Of a stretch of DNA of 64,000 bases, positions 43,628 to 51,804 are shown piece after piece. A program made the translations under genes and the position numbers. The DNA comes from Exiguobacterium sp. s124 (GTDB taxonomy: Bacteria > Bacillota > Bacilli > Exiguobacteriales > Exiguobacteriaceae). Every line of letters begins with the position of its first letter. Positions within the stretch are counted from its first letter, which is position 1. The stretch lies in NCBI RefSeq assembly GCF_018617485.1, contig NZ_JACSKH010000001.1:992001-1056000 (forward strand), in the 5' to 3' direction. Below the pieces are notes generated by a model. The model worked only from the letters and a program-made list of their open reading frames with translations. It had not been told where the DNA came from and did no database searches.

Positions 43628-44203
43628 ATGGAGATGATTCAGACGACGAAGCAGTTCGTCGAACAGATTCATGAAAACGACCATTCAGGGCATGACAGCG
43701 CTCATATTGAGCGTGTCGTTCGACTGGTGGAGCGCTTGATGGAGGATGAGCCTGTCGACAAGACAGTGCTCATCCTTGCTGCGTATCTACATGACGTGGA
43801 AGACCATAAGCTTGGTCGACCGAAAGGGCTCGTCAAACAACATCTGAATGCTATCGACATCACTGATGAGCAAGCAAACTTGGTGCTGACCTTAATCGAT
43901 GAAGTCTCTTTCTCAAAAGGAAGAGAGCCTACGACCCGCGAAAGTGAAATTTTACAAGATGCCGACCGATTAGACGCAATCGGAGCAATCGGTATTGCTC
44001 GCACGTTCCAATTCGCCGGTTCTCGCGGAACACCGCTCGATTTGTCGGAAGAGAGTGCCATTCAACATTTTCATGATAAATTGTTGAAGTTGGCGTCGAT
44101 GATGCATACTGCAAAAGCGAAACAGTTAGCGATGTCACGTCATGCGTTCATGGAACGTTTTTTGATGCAGTTTCACGAAGAGTGGGATGGCGGGGATAAT
44201 TGA
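43628..44203 (+). CDS. HD domain phosphohydrolase
   Basis: A 191-aa HD-superfamily protein. Metal ligands lie in GHDSAHIERVV and AAYLHDVEDHK (the HD pair), with a later Asp in LQDADRLDAIGAIGIARTF. This resembles YedJ/YpgQ-type nucleotide phosphohydrolases; the substrate is not known. The start is ATG 43628 or ATG 43634, and the ribosome site is poor, so coupling to the gene before it is probable. Confidence 0.85.
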   Translation: MEMIQTTKQFVEQIHENDHSGHDSAHIERVVRLVERLMEDEPVDKTVLILAAYLHDVEDHKLGRPKGLVKQHLNAIDITDEQANLVLTLIDEVSFSKGREPTTRESEILQDADRLDAIGAIGIARTFQFAGSRGTPLDLSEESAIQHFHDKLLKLASMMHTAKAKQLAMSRHAFMERFLMQFHEEWDGGDN

Positions 44204-44240
44204 AAGGACGACCGAGATACATGTCTCGGTCGTCCTTTTG
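44203..44240. terminator. Bidirectional terminator between HD gene and fadH
   Basis: AAAGGACGACCGAGA/TCTCGGTCGTCCTTT is a 15-bp perfect stem with a 6-nt loop, flanked by A and T tracts on both sides. Confidence 0.93.
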
Positions 44241-44241
44241 A

Positions 44242-45006
44242 TTAGAATGGATGTTTATTCAGCCAATGACCGCCATCAAGAGAGATACAATCTCCATTTA
44301 AATAGCGCATCTCGTCAGAAGCAATCCAGTAAGCCAAGTCAGCGATTTCTTCCGGTGTCCCGAAGCGTCCGAGTGGAACGTTCCGACGAATCCGCTCTAC
44401 TTCTTTCACGTGAGACACGAGTTTTTCCGCACCGCCTGTCCGTTCAATCGGTCCTGGACTGATGGCGTTGACTCGAGCCCCAAATTGATAGCCCCATTCA
44501 ACAGCGAGCGTTCTCGTTAAATTGAGGACGCCTGCTTTCGCTGCCGCACTTGGTGCGACACCAGGTCCTGCCTGCCATGCATACGAGGCGACCATATTAA
44601 TGATTGAGCCGCCACGTAGTTCTTCTGCCTCCCAATGTTTCCCGAGTACATGGGTGCAGTTGAATGTTCCGTTCAAGACGATGTCAATGACACTTGACCA
44701 ACCGTTCGGTGACAAATCGAGTGTCGGACAGACGAAGTTACCTGCCGCGTTATTAACGAGCGCGTGGACTGGACCGTAAGCGGATACGATGTCAGCGAGT
44801 GCTTGAGCGCATCCTTCATAGTCACGAACATCATGTTGCACACTCATCGCCTGACCTGCTTCGATTGCGTTCAGTTCGTTCATCGCTTCTAGTAGTCGTT
44901 CCTCGTTTCGACCACTGATGGCCACATTCCATCCTTCTTGCTTAAATTTTAAGGCCATCGCTTTCCCCATACCAGACGATCCTCCGGTAATCCAAATCGT
45001 TTTCAT
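44242..45006 (-). CDS. fadH: 2,4-dienoyl-CoA reductase (SDR family)
   Basis: A 254-aa short-chain dehydrogenase. The NADP motif is TGGSSGMGKAMALKF. NNAAGNF and VASYAWQAGPGVAPSAAAKAGVLNLTR match the dienoyl-CoA reductase subgroup, where Tyr sits in the SYAW segment and Ser/Lys in SAAAK rather than the usual YxxxK. SPGPIERTGGAEKL is also typical. It should help beta-oxidation of unsaturated fatty acids. GAGGGGGAATCAAT precedes the start. A FadR-like operator lies just upstream. Confidence 0.87.
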   Translation of the reverse strand: MKTIWITGGSSGMGKAMALKFKQEGWNVAISGRNEERLLEAMNELNAIEAGQAMSVQHDVRDYEGCAQALADIVSAYGPVHALVNNAAGNFVCPTLDLSPNGWSSVIDIVLNGTFNCTHVLGKHWEAEELRGGSIINMVASYAWQAGPGVAPSAAAKAGVLNLTRTLAVEWGYQFGARVNAISPGPIERTGGAEKLVSHVKEVERIRRNVPLGRFGTPEEIADLAYWIASDEMRYLNGDCISLDGGHWLNKHPF

Positions 45007-45023
45007 ATTGATTCCCCCTCAAA

Positions 45024-45041
45024 AATGAATAGTCGTTCATT
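45024..45041 (-). promoter_or_regulatory. FadR-like operator upstream of fadH
   Basis: AATGAATAGTCGTTCATT is an inverted repeat (AATGAA/TTCATT) that closely resembles the B. subtilis FadR (YsiA) site TGAATGAMTANTCATTCA. It lies 18 bp before the fadH start codon and would repress it until long-chain acyl-CoA is present. Confidence 0.6.
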
Positions 45042-45104
45042 TACTTATTCGTCTTCTAATTTAAAATTCCTTCAATGAGATATCGTTTGATGTTGAATCA
45101 TTTC

Positions 45105-45133
45105 TTCGACAAGAAGCGTATATAGAATATGAT
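45105..45133 (+). promoter_or_regulatory. Promoter of the frameshifted gene, with a Spo0A-box-like -35
   Basis: TTCGAC (45105-45110), 17-bp spacer, TATGAT (45128-45133). The -35 lies inside TTTCTTCGACAAG, which is two mismatches from the reverse 0A box TTTTTCGACAAA. Confidence 0.45.
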
Positions 45134-45185
45134 ACGATTGAAGTGAGTGAGATGACGTCAATCCAATGGAAGGTGTAGATGAGAC

Positions 45186-45816
45186 ATGAAGCGAATGTTA
45201 GGGATAACTATTTTCAGTCTTATAATTGTGATGGCGCTTATCTTTACGAATATGAAAGATGCTGATGATTCGTCCGCACCGTTTGAAAAGGTGACGAATT
45301 CTCAAGTCGAAACTAAGACCGTTCCTGAAATGACTGTGGGAGATTTGAAAGATATCTTATCTGATTTCCAACGAGATGTGGCCCCCCCAAATTAATAACG
45401 ATTTCGAACGGAAATTGGCAGAACGTTTGTACGTGGAGATGAAAATGTTTGATGAAAGTATTGATGTGAACAAATTGATAACACGCGCTGCAGAGCAAGC
45501 GGATTTCGAGCGTGCTTGGTTGGCGTATGCGCAAGATCGGTATGGAATCGTAGTAACAGATGAAGAAGTCGATGTTTGGATTGAAAATGGACCGGATGCG
45601 GAGACAGTCGAGTTACAGAGACGGTATGCCGAGGCAAAAGAAATGAGTGTGTATGAGCTGAATCATGGTTATGATCGCGATCAATACATGAAATGGGTCG
45701 TATGGGAAAAATTGATTCCAATCATCACGGAACGGTATGGAGAGTCAAGTGAGCAAGTGCTCGACAACAATCGACTCATCGAGCTTTACGAGGATGAAGT
45801 CAAGGGCACTCTATAA
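45186..45816 (+). pseudogene. Membrane-anchored protein gene split by a C7-tract frameshift
   Basis: The first frame (45186-45395, 69 aa) encodes a membrane anchor (MLGITIFSLIIVMALIFT) and linker ending QRDVAPPN. The second frame (45376-45816) encodes a 130-aa helical, acidic domain starting QINNDFERKLAERLYVEMKM. They meet at a run of seven C residues (45382-45388). With six Cs the reading would be continuous at about 209 aa. The second frame has no ribosome site. The domain recalls SurA_N/foldase-type helical proteins, but I do not assign it. This may be a true mutation, a phase-variable tract or a sequencing error. Confidence 0.7.
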
Positions 45817-45833
45817 ATAAATAATACGTGAAT

Positions 45834-45857
45834 CAGCCCGACTCATTTGAGCCGGGC
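45834..45857. other. Hairpin between convergent genes
   Basis: AGCCCG-A-CTC pairs with GAG-C-CGGGCT around ATTT. Neither side has a clear T run, so it may be a weak terminator. Confidence 0.45.
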
Positions 45858-45863
45858 TACTGT

Positions 45864-46934
45864 TCATTGGATTTGTTTTAACTGTTTCAAGCCGAGTTCA
45901 CGATCGATTGAATACATCGTACCGGCGACTTTCTCGCCCCAGTATGGGTCTGACGCGTAAAAGATATTGATCCCTTCTTGCTTGTTCCCAGGGTAGTCTC
46001 CGCGTGCGTATGGACCTTTTACATATTTCGTGGCGAACAATTCGGCAGCCGCATCAACGCTCGCTTCAATCGTTTCAAACGATGTTGCGTTTCCGCTCGG
46101 GTCGTCATCGGTCGCTCGAAATCCAAATAAGTTACGTTTTTCTCGAGCAATGTCGGACGTTCCAAATTTCGACTCATGACCGGCTACGGCGAGTAAGAAT
46201 AACGCATTGATGCCATACGTTTCTTCTGCCTGTTTGAAAGCATCCCCCTCTCCGGCGAGTGGGGAGTCGATGGATTGTAAATACTGATCAAATGCTTTGG
46301 CGGAATACGGTGTTGTTGATTGAATCGAAGCGAATTGATAGGGAGAGTCGAAGACGTCCCGGACGCGTTCCGTGTAGAAACGCTCTTCTGAACGCTTCTC
46401 TGTCGGTCCAACGAGGAACGTGCCGGCGAGATTTGCATTCGCCTCGACCGAGTGATACACATCCCCATCCCGAATCTCATAATAGCCGCGTCTCTCTACG
46501 ACAGCTTCTGGGAACAATGCCATCTGATCTGGCTTTACATAGACGTCTGCGCCTGAGATGCGTACTTTCAAGTGGTCATCGCCTCGCTCGAGCAGTTGTA
46601 GTCTCGTACCGCCAGCGACATAGGACTGACGTTTTTTGAACGATTGATCTTCATATAGGTTCGTGATCGCATCGCTCGGTGTCACGACTACACCAGTTCC
46701 TGTGAAGTCGAGGACTTCTCCTGAAGGAGAGAATAAGGTGCGGTTGTTTCCAGCCGCCATGTATCGTTTTGCTTCAGTAAGGGATTCGAACGATCTCGTG
46801 ACACGGTCTCCGTTCGTGACGGTTTCGACGGTGTACGAGTCAGGACGTTCGGACTGGATCCATAAAAATGCGGCGATGGCAATACTGAGTGTCGCGACCA
46901 TCGGCCAAAGTGTACGTTTTTTCTTTCGTTTCAA
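45864..46934 (-). CDS. Membrane-anchored glucosaminidase-domain cell-wall hydrolase
   Basis: A 356-aa protein with one N-terminal membrane helix (MVATLSIAIAAFLWI) after MKRKKKR. The middle part looks SH3-like (residues about 75-150). The C-terminal glucosaminidase domain (about 195-350) has the likely catalytic Glu in AVAGHESKFGTSDIAREKRNLFGF. It should cleave N-acetylglucosamine linkages in peptidoglycan outside the cell. It starts at TTG 46934 behind GGAAGTGATCTGA. It diverges from yqjA. Confidence 0.85.
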   Translation of the reverse strand: MKRKKKRTLWPMVATLSIAIAAFLWIQSERPDSYTVETVTNGDRVTRSFESLTEAKRYMAAGNNRTLFSPSGEVLDFTGTGVVVTPSDAITNLYEDQSFKKRQSYVAGGTRLQLLERGDDHLKVRISGADVYVKPDQMALFPEAVVERRGYYEIRDGDVYHSVEANANLAGTFLVGPTEKRSEERFYTERVRDVFDSPYQFASIQSTTPYSAKAFDQYLQSIDSPLAGEGDAFKQAEETYGINALFLLAVAGHESKFGTSDIAREKRNLFGFRATDDDPSGNATSFETIEASVDAAAELFATKYVKGPYARGDYPGNKQEGINIFYASDPYWGEKVAGTMYSIDRELGLKQLKQIQ

Positions 46935-47011
46935 TCAGATCACTTCCAAACTTTTGAATTGCCAAACGAGTTGATTTAGTCAACAATTTGATGGAGAAGG
47001 GGGAAATCAGT

Positions 47012-48010
47012 ATGAAAATTGGAACGCGGACGTTAAAGACCGCGGTCGCAGCGGGTATCGCAATGCTCATTTCCGAGACGATTCATCTTGATTATTTTGT
47101 ATTTGCAGCCATTATCGCTATTTTGAGTATTCAAGAGACTCGGAAAAAATCCATTCGCGCTTCGTATGAGCGTGTCATGGCGAGTCTTCTCGCCATTGGG
47201 ATGGGTGCCGCGATGTTTACGTTACTCGGTTATTCACCGGTGACGCTCACACTTTATTTTGTCATCTTCATTCCACTCGTACAACAATTGAAACTGCAAG
47301 ATGGGCTCATTACAAGTGTCGTCATCTTGACGCACCTTTATACTGAGGCGCAATTTTCGCTCGAATTGTTCATCAATGAGTTATTACTCATCGCTATCGG
47401 TGTCGGTGTCGGACTTGTCGTCAACATGTATATGCCGACGCTCGACCGTGAAATCGAACGAATCAAAGACAATATCGACCGTTCGCTCGCCGTACTCTTT
47501 TACGATGTGGCAGCATGTGTAGAGACAGGTGTGTATAATAACCATTCGATGATGCTGATCAAGACGAGGGACTATTTGAAAGAAGGGAAAGATTTGGCCC
47601 TTCGGCGTATGGGTAACTCGATCGGAAAACGGAATGAAGATATGGACTATCTCTACTTCCGAATGCGAGAGCGACAATACGATATTTTGAAACGCGTCGC
47701 TGACAACGCCAAAGAGATTACGATGGTCGTCAATGAAGCAAAGCCTGTTGCCACATTTTTGCGTCGCGTCGGGGACCATGTGAATGAACAAGCGGATGCT
47801 TCGGTCTTTCTGCAAGAACTTGAAGAGATGATTGAGCACTATCGAAAAAACGTACCTCTCCCCACGACACGTGAAGAATTTGAGGTACGCTCATCCTTGT
47901 TGAATATTTTGTCGGATGTGAAAAGTTATTTGATCTTGAAAGAGCGTTATATTTTGCTCTTAAAAGAACATGGTCATGCTCGAGAGAAACGTGCTGATCA
48001 AAAAGATTGA
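47012..48010 (+). CDS. yqjA: YqjA-like FUSC/DUF939 membrane protein
   Basis: A 332-aa protein with an N-terminal membrane domain of about six helices (TAVAAGIAMLIS, YFVFAAIIAILSIQETRKKS, ASLLAIGMGAAMFTLLGY and following) and a C-terminal cytoplasmic helical domain (DUF939_C). The family relates to FUSC/aromatic-acid exporters; transport is inferred only. ATG 47012 is behind GAGAAGGGGGAAATCAGT. Its 3' end is overlapped antisense by a miniprotein gene. Confidence 0.87.
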   Translation: MKIGTRTLKTAVAAGIAMLISETIHLDYFVFAAIIAILSIQETRKKSIRASYERVMASLLAIGMGAAMFTLLGYSPVTLTLYFVIFIPLVQQLKLQDGLITSVVILTHLYTEAQFSLELFINELLLIAIGVGVGLVVNMYMPTLDREIERIKDNIDRSLAVLFYDVAACVETGVYNNHSMMLIKTRDYLKEGKDLALRRMGNSIGKRNEDMDYLYFRMRERQYDILKRVADNAKEITMVVNEAKPVATFLRRVGDHVNEQADASVFLQELEEMIEHYRKNVPLPTTREEFEVRSSLLNILSDVKSYLILKERYILLLKEHGHAREKRADQKD

Positions 48011-48070
48011 GACGATGACGATGACGCCGATTTGAATGATGCGTTGTCGTCTTTTTTGCTTTTTCTTCAT
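47960..48070 (-). CDS. Prli42-like single-pass membrane miniprotein (36 aa)
   Basis: This gene has 36 codons: a basic N-terminus MKKKQKRRQR, one helix IIQIGVIVIVSIFLISTFL, and a short tail SSMTMFF. GGAGG lies 6 nt before the ATG. Size, topology and tail resemble Prli42, the miniprotein that tethers the stressosome to the membrane in Listeria and is conserved in Firmicutes. I recall it lying near yqjA-type genes, as here. The last 51 bp run antisense to the end of yqjA. It is a good but unproven match. Confidence 0.65.
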   Translation of the reverse strand: MKKKQKRRQRIIQIGVIVIVSIFLISTFLSSMTMFF

Positions 48071-48183
48071 AACTTGCCTCCATGTACGTGTTTGCCATCA
48101 TTGTACAGAATGGAAAAGATTCGTGCAATCTAAGGGAGTTTGTTATAATGGTCAAGAAATGTTTGGATGGAGGGATGTTGTTT

Positions 48184-49311
48184 ATGGTAAACGAGACACG
48201 AGTGCTCGACACATTTTTAGGATTGGTCGGCATCGATTCAGAAACGAAAGAAGAGGCTGTCATCTGTGAACATTTGAAAGCCGTGTTCACAGAGCTTGGT
48301 TGCGACGTCTATGAGGACGATGCATCAACAAAGACAGCGCACTCTGGTAATAACTTGATCATCACGTTGCCTGCAACGAAAGAGAATGTCGATCCGATTT
48401 ACTTCACGGCTCACATGGACACGGTGACTCCTGGTAAGGGAATCAAAACGAGCATCAAAGACGGATACGTCGTGACAGACGGGACGACAATTCTCGGAGC
48501 GGATGACAAGACTGGCCTCACGGCGATGATCGAACTCGTTCGCGTGTTGAACGAAAAACAGATTCCACACGGACAAATCCAATTCGTCATCACGGTAGGG
48601 GAAGAATCAGGACTCGTCGGGGCGAAAGTCTTGGATTTATCAAAAATCGATGCGAAGTTTGGTTTTGCACTTGACTCGGACGGCCCGGTCGGTGACATCA
48701 TCGTCGCAGCACCGACACAAGCAAAAGTAAATGCGAAAATTTACGGGAAGACGGCCCATGCAGGTGTCGCTCCAGAGAAGGGTATTTCAGCGATTCAAAT
48801 CGCAGCGAAAGCCATCGCGAAGATGCCACTCGGTCGAATCGATGAAGAGACAACGGCAAATATCGGTCGCTTCGAAGGGGGACGTGCCACAAACATCGTG
48901 TGTGACTACGTCGAAGTACTCGCTGAGGCCCGTTCGCTCATTCACGAGAAGATGGAAAAGCAGGCGGAAACGATGAAACAAGCCTATATCGAAGTGGCGG
49001 AGTCGTTTGGTGGTCGTGCTGAAGTCGACATCGACATCATGTATCCAGGATTCAAGTTTGAAGAAGGTGACGAAGTCGTCGAGGTCGCGAAACGTGCGGC
49101 GGCGACAATCGGACGTCCGACACGAATCTTACACTCAGGCGGCGGTTCGGATGCGAACGTGATCGCCGGTGGTGGGATCCCGACGGTCAACTTGGCGGTT
49201 GGTTATGAAGAAATTCACACGACGAACGAACGCATGCCTCTTGAAGAGTTATACAAACTCGTCGAGTATGTCGTCACAATCGTTGAAGAAGTTGCATCAC
49301 CTAAGAAATAA
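48184..49311 (+). CDS. pepT: Tripeptidase T-like M20 peptidase
   Basis: A 375-aa zinc peptidase. Metal-binding parts are YFTAHMDTVTPG, GADDKTGLTAMIELV, ITVGEESGLVGAKVLD (catalytic Glu) and the C-terminal LHSGGGSDANVIAGGGIPTVNLAVGYEEIHTTNE. The dimerisation domain (AKVNAKIYGKTAHAGVAPEKG) lies between them. It probably releases N-terminal residues from tripeptides in the cytosol. ATG 48184 is 10 nt after GGAGGG. B. subtilis YqjE has the same place. Confidence 0.88.
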   Translation: MVNETRVLDTFLGLVGIDSETKEEAVICEHLKAVFTELGCDVYEDDASTKTAHSGNNLIITLPATKENVDPIYFTAHMDTVTPGKGIKTSIKDGYVVTDGTTILGADDKTGLTAMIELVRVLNEKQIPHGQIQFVITVGEESGLVGAKVLDLSKIDAKFGFALDSDGPVGDIIVAAPTQAKVNAKIYGKTAHAGVAPEKGISAIQIAAKAIAKMPLGRIDEETTANIGRFEGGRATNIVCDYVEVLAEARSLIHEKMEKQAETMKQAYIEVAESFGGRAEVDIDIMYPGFKFEEGDEVVEVAKRAAATIGRPTRILHSGGGSDANVIAGGGIPTVNLAVGYEEIHTTNERMPLEELYKLVEYVVTIVEEVASPKK

Positions 49312-49312
49312 A

Positions 49313-49341
49313 AAAAGAGCCGACCATTCGTCGGCTCTTCG
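49313..49341. terminator. Terminator of pepT
   Basis: AAGAGCCGAC/GTCGGCTCTT-type stem around CATTC, with A7 upstream. It could serve the convergent small gene too. Confidence 0.8.
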
Positions 49342-49357
49342 TATGTGTTCGTACTCG

Positions 49358-49531
49358 TTATGCTGCGAACTCCAGAGACTCTAAAATCAACTCGTCTGTG
49401 CAATGAAGTTCGATCGCTATGTCGTGAATGCGGATAGAGGTGCCTTGTTCCTGTTGGTGCAAGCGATTCATCAAAGCTGCGCGATCTCGAATCGTCTCGT
49501 AAATTGATTCGGGTTGTTCTGCCTTGGTCAT
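49358..49531 (-). CDS. Hypothetical 57-aa protein
   Basis: An open frame of 57 codons from ATG 49531 reads MTKAEQPESIYETIRDRAAL, then a middle rich in charged residues, and ends LHCTDELILESLEFAA. It is soluble in appearance. No family is recognised. It fills the gap between two genes, with AAAAGGATG 12 nt before the ATG as a poor ribosome site. It converges on the pepT terminator. Moderately likely to be real. Confidence 0.5.
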   Translation of the reverse strand: MTKAEQPESIYETIRDRAALMNRLHQQEQGTSIRIHDIAIELHCTDELILESLEFAA

Positions 49532-49605
49532 CACAAATCACATCCTTTTCAGCGATTACCACAAGTATAGCATGGAACGGACTTGAAGAAAGGACTAAAT
49601 TATTT

Positions 49606-50511
49606 ATGAAGTTACAGTTTTTAGGAACTGGATCAGGTATGCCATCAAAGCAGCGAAACGTGTCAGGTCTCGCACTCGTCTTACCTAAAGTCACCTGGTT
49701 GATTGACTGTGGAGAAGGGACGCAACATCAGATGCTCTACACGAAAGTCAAACCACGAAAAGTGACGGCGGTATGGGTGACGCATTTGCACGGCGACCAT
49801 GTTTTCGGATTACCTGGATTTTTATCGACACGTTCAGCACTGGATGGAACGGAACCCCTCACGGTTTATGGACCGAAAGGATTGAAAAAGTGGCTTGAAG
49901 CGACGCTTCGTGTCACGGGTTCTCATCTCGGTTATGAGCTGAATGTCATCGAGTTCACGGATGGAGACACATTTGAACAAGACGGTCACATCATCACTGT
50001 GCGAAAATTAGAGCACCGTTTCCCATCTTACGGTTTTCGAATTCAAGGACCTGAAAAGCCAGGGACTCTTTGCGTTGATCGAGTGAGAGCGCTCGGGATT
50101 CCGAGTGGACCGATCTATAAAACAATCAAAGAAGAAGAACGGTTTGAATATGAAGGAAAATGGTATGACTCTAAAGAATACGTCACTGAACCGACTCCGG
50201 GTAAAGTCGTCGCCATTCTCGGAGATACGACCCCTTGTGAAAACGCTCGGATTTTGGCAGAAGGTGCGGACCTTCTCATTCATGAAGCAACATTTATGGA
50301 AAGTGAACAGCCGCTCGCGCGGAAATATGGTCACTCGACGACGCGTGAGGCGACAACGCTTGCGAAGGCGTCTGCTGTCAATCAATTGATTGTCACACAT
50401 ATTTCAGCTCGTTATGTCGGGCGAGAGGAAGAGTTTGAGCAAGAGGTCGTATCGGACTTTCCGTCGAGTATAGTTGCGACCGACTTTTTAGAATATACAG
50501 TGGGGGATTGA
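49606..50511 (+). CDS. rnz: Ribonuclease Z
   Basis: A 301-aa metallo-beta-lactamase nuclease that cleaves the 3' trailer of tRNA precursors. MKLQFLGTGSGMPSKQRNVSGLAL opens the protein, with HLHGDHVFGLPGFL as the zinc motif. RFPSYGFRIQGPEKPGTL, the exosite region, GDTTPCENA and HSTTREA with TH at VTHISARY complete it. ATG 49606 fits the conserved N-terminus, though AAAGGA lies 13 nt upstream. The downstream gene starts 1 bp after its stop. Confidence 0.94.
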   Translation: MKLQFLGTGSGMPSKQRNVSGLALVLPKVTWLIDCGEGTQHQMLYTKVKPRKVTAVWVTHLHGDHVFGLPGFLSTRSALDGTEPLTVYGPKGLKKWLEATLRVTGSHLGYELNVIEFTDGDTFEQDGHIITVRKLEHRFPSYGFRIQGPEKPGTLCVDRVRALGIPSGPIYKTIKEEERFEYEGKWYDSKEYVTEPTPGKVVAILGDTTPCENARILAEGADLLIHEATFMESEQPLARKYGHSTTREATTLAKASAVNQLIVTHISARYVGREEEFEQEVVSDFPSSIVATDFLEYTVGD

Positions 50512-50512
50512 T

Positions 50513-51400
50513 GTGACCATTCAACTCTATGTGTGGGCAGCGTTCTTAGTAATCAGCATCTTGTTAGGTGTTCGATTGAACCAGTTAAAAGAGCCGGAAG
50601 CCAATTTCTTTCCGAAGTTCTTATTCTATTCACTGCTTGGGATCGTTTCGTTTCCAATCGGCGGTTTTCATATCCCAATTGGGTTTTTATTGTCTTTTTT
50701 ATTCTTCCCGAAACAGAATAGTCGCTATAAATGGTATGGAGCACTTTTAGGATTCTTCTTCTTTATCGTCTTATTATTCGTACCGTTATTTGACCAATCT
50801 GGATTTCGTACAGAATCCCAGCAAATCGGTGCTGTTTCCGTCACGGATGAGTCATTCGATGAGATGACGGAGAAGGTATTGCAACGAATCAATAGTGATT
50901 CAATCAAGCTAGACCGAGGTAAGCTTCAAATTGATCGGGAAGGGAACGTCCAAACGATTGAGTATTTACTGATGGTCGAGCGAGCCGAATCGTTCCAGCA
51001 AATTCGCGTGACATATGGAGAGGGACAACTTTCCTATGAACAAGTCGATGAACTACGAATAGAATCGGGACAGGCGTTTTTTGAAAAGCTCGTCGAATTC
51101 GATCATATGTTATCGACATTGAGAGGACCGTCATGGGAAGAGTACACAGATGTCGTCGCCGCGCCGATTTTACAACTCTCTTATGATGGGCTTTACGACA
51201 TGTATACGTTCGAAAACGAGTCGATGCTTATGATCAACCGAGACGATGAACTCGTTAAGTTTTGGCTGCAGCGAGAACCGGTCCTTGCTAACAGTATCCA
51301 GCTCGTCGGACTGACGCAGGAGGGCCGTAGTACAGGTGAGCGCTATGCGATTCTATATAATTATTCGATACACCAACGAGAGGATTTGACAGATCAATGA
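50513..51400 (+). CDS. Hypothetical membrane protein with extracytoplasmic domain (295 aa)
   Basis: No family is recognised. The N-terminal 100 residues hold three or four membrane helices (LYVWAAFLVISILLGV, FLFYSLLGIVSFPIGGF, FLLSFLFFP, GALLGFFFFIVLLFVPLF). A domain of about 190 residues follows, rich in acidic and beta-type segments. GTG 50513 lies behind GTGGGGGATTGAT. It overlaps the next lipoprotein gene by 4 bp, so it is probably the first gene of the DUF4430-ECF module or co-expressed with it. Confidence 0.65.
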   Translation: MTIQLYVWAAFLVISILLGVRLNQLKEPEANFFPKFLFYSLLGIVSFPIGGFHIPIGFLLSFLFFPKQNSRYKWYGALLGFFFFIVLLFVPLFDQSGFRTESQQIGAVSVTDESFDEMTEKVLQRINSDSIKLDRGKLQIDREGNVQTIEYLLMVERAESFQQIRVTYGEGQLSYEQVDELRIESGQAFFEKLVEFDHMLSTLRGPSWEEYTDVVAAPILQLSYDGLYDMYTFENESMLMINRDDELVKFWLQREPVLANSIQLVGLTQEGRSTGERYAILYNYSIHQREDLTDQ

Positions 51401-51804
51401 AACCGTATGTAACCATTACTCTATTAGCTACGGCGTTACTTGCCGGATGTGGCGGGGAAGAAGCGCAGCAAGAATCGTGTGGTGTAAGTCCGACCATCTC
51501 GGTCTATAACGCAGCGACCGAAGAAACACTTTATCAAGAGAAAAGTGTTTGCTTAGAAGAAGATGCGACCGTGCTCGATGCGTTGAAAGCGACAGGACTC
51601 GACCTTGAAGTGACAGGGAATGGTGACATGTCTTACGTAACGGCAATTGAAGGAATTGAAGAAAAATCAGAAGGACAATCGTCAGGATGGGTATTTGCTT
51701 TTAACGGTGCTCCGGGAGATGAGGGAGCGGGCGCTAAAGAAGTAGAGTCGACGGATGTCATTCAATGGCGGTTCGAAGAAGATGCAGTGGCTTTCTTCGA
51801 ATGA
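51397..51804 (+). CDS. DUF4430 (transcobalamin C-terminal-like) lipoprotein
   Basis: A 135-aa lipoprotein with lipobox LLAGC. The beta-grasp-like domain has the DUF4430 pattern: TVLDALKATGLDLEV, YVTAIEGIEEKSEGQSSGWVFAFNG, STDVIQWRFEED. DUF4430 is related to the C-terminal domain of transcobalamin and intrinsic factor and is often linked to ECF transporters. Here it precedes EcfT, EcfA and an S component with overlaps. It may capture a cobamide or similar ligand at the surface, which is an inference. Confidence 0.78.
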   Translation: MKPYVTITLLATALLAGCGGEEAQQESCGVSPTISVYNAATEETLYQEKSVCLEEDATVLDALKATGLDLEVTGNGDMSYVTAIEGIEEKSEGQSSGWVFAFNGAPGDEGAGAKEVESTDVIQWRFEEDAVAFFE

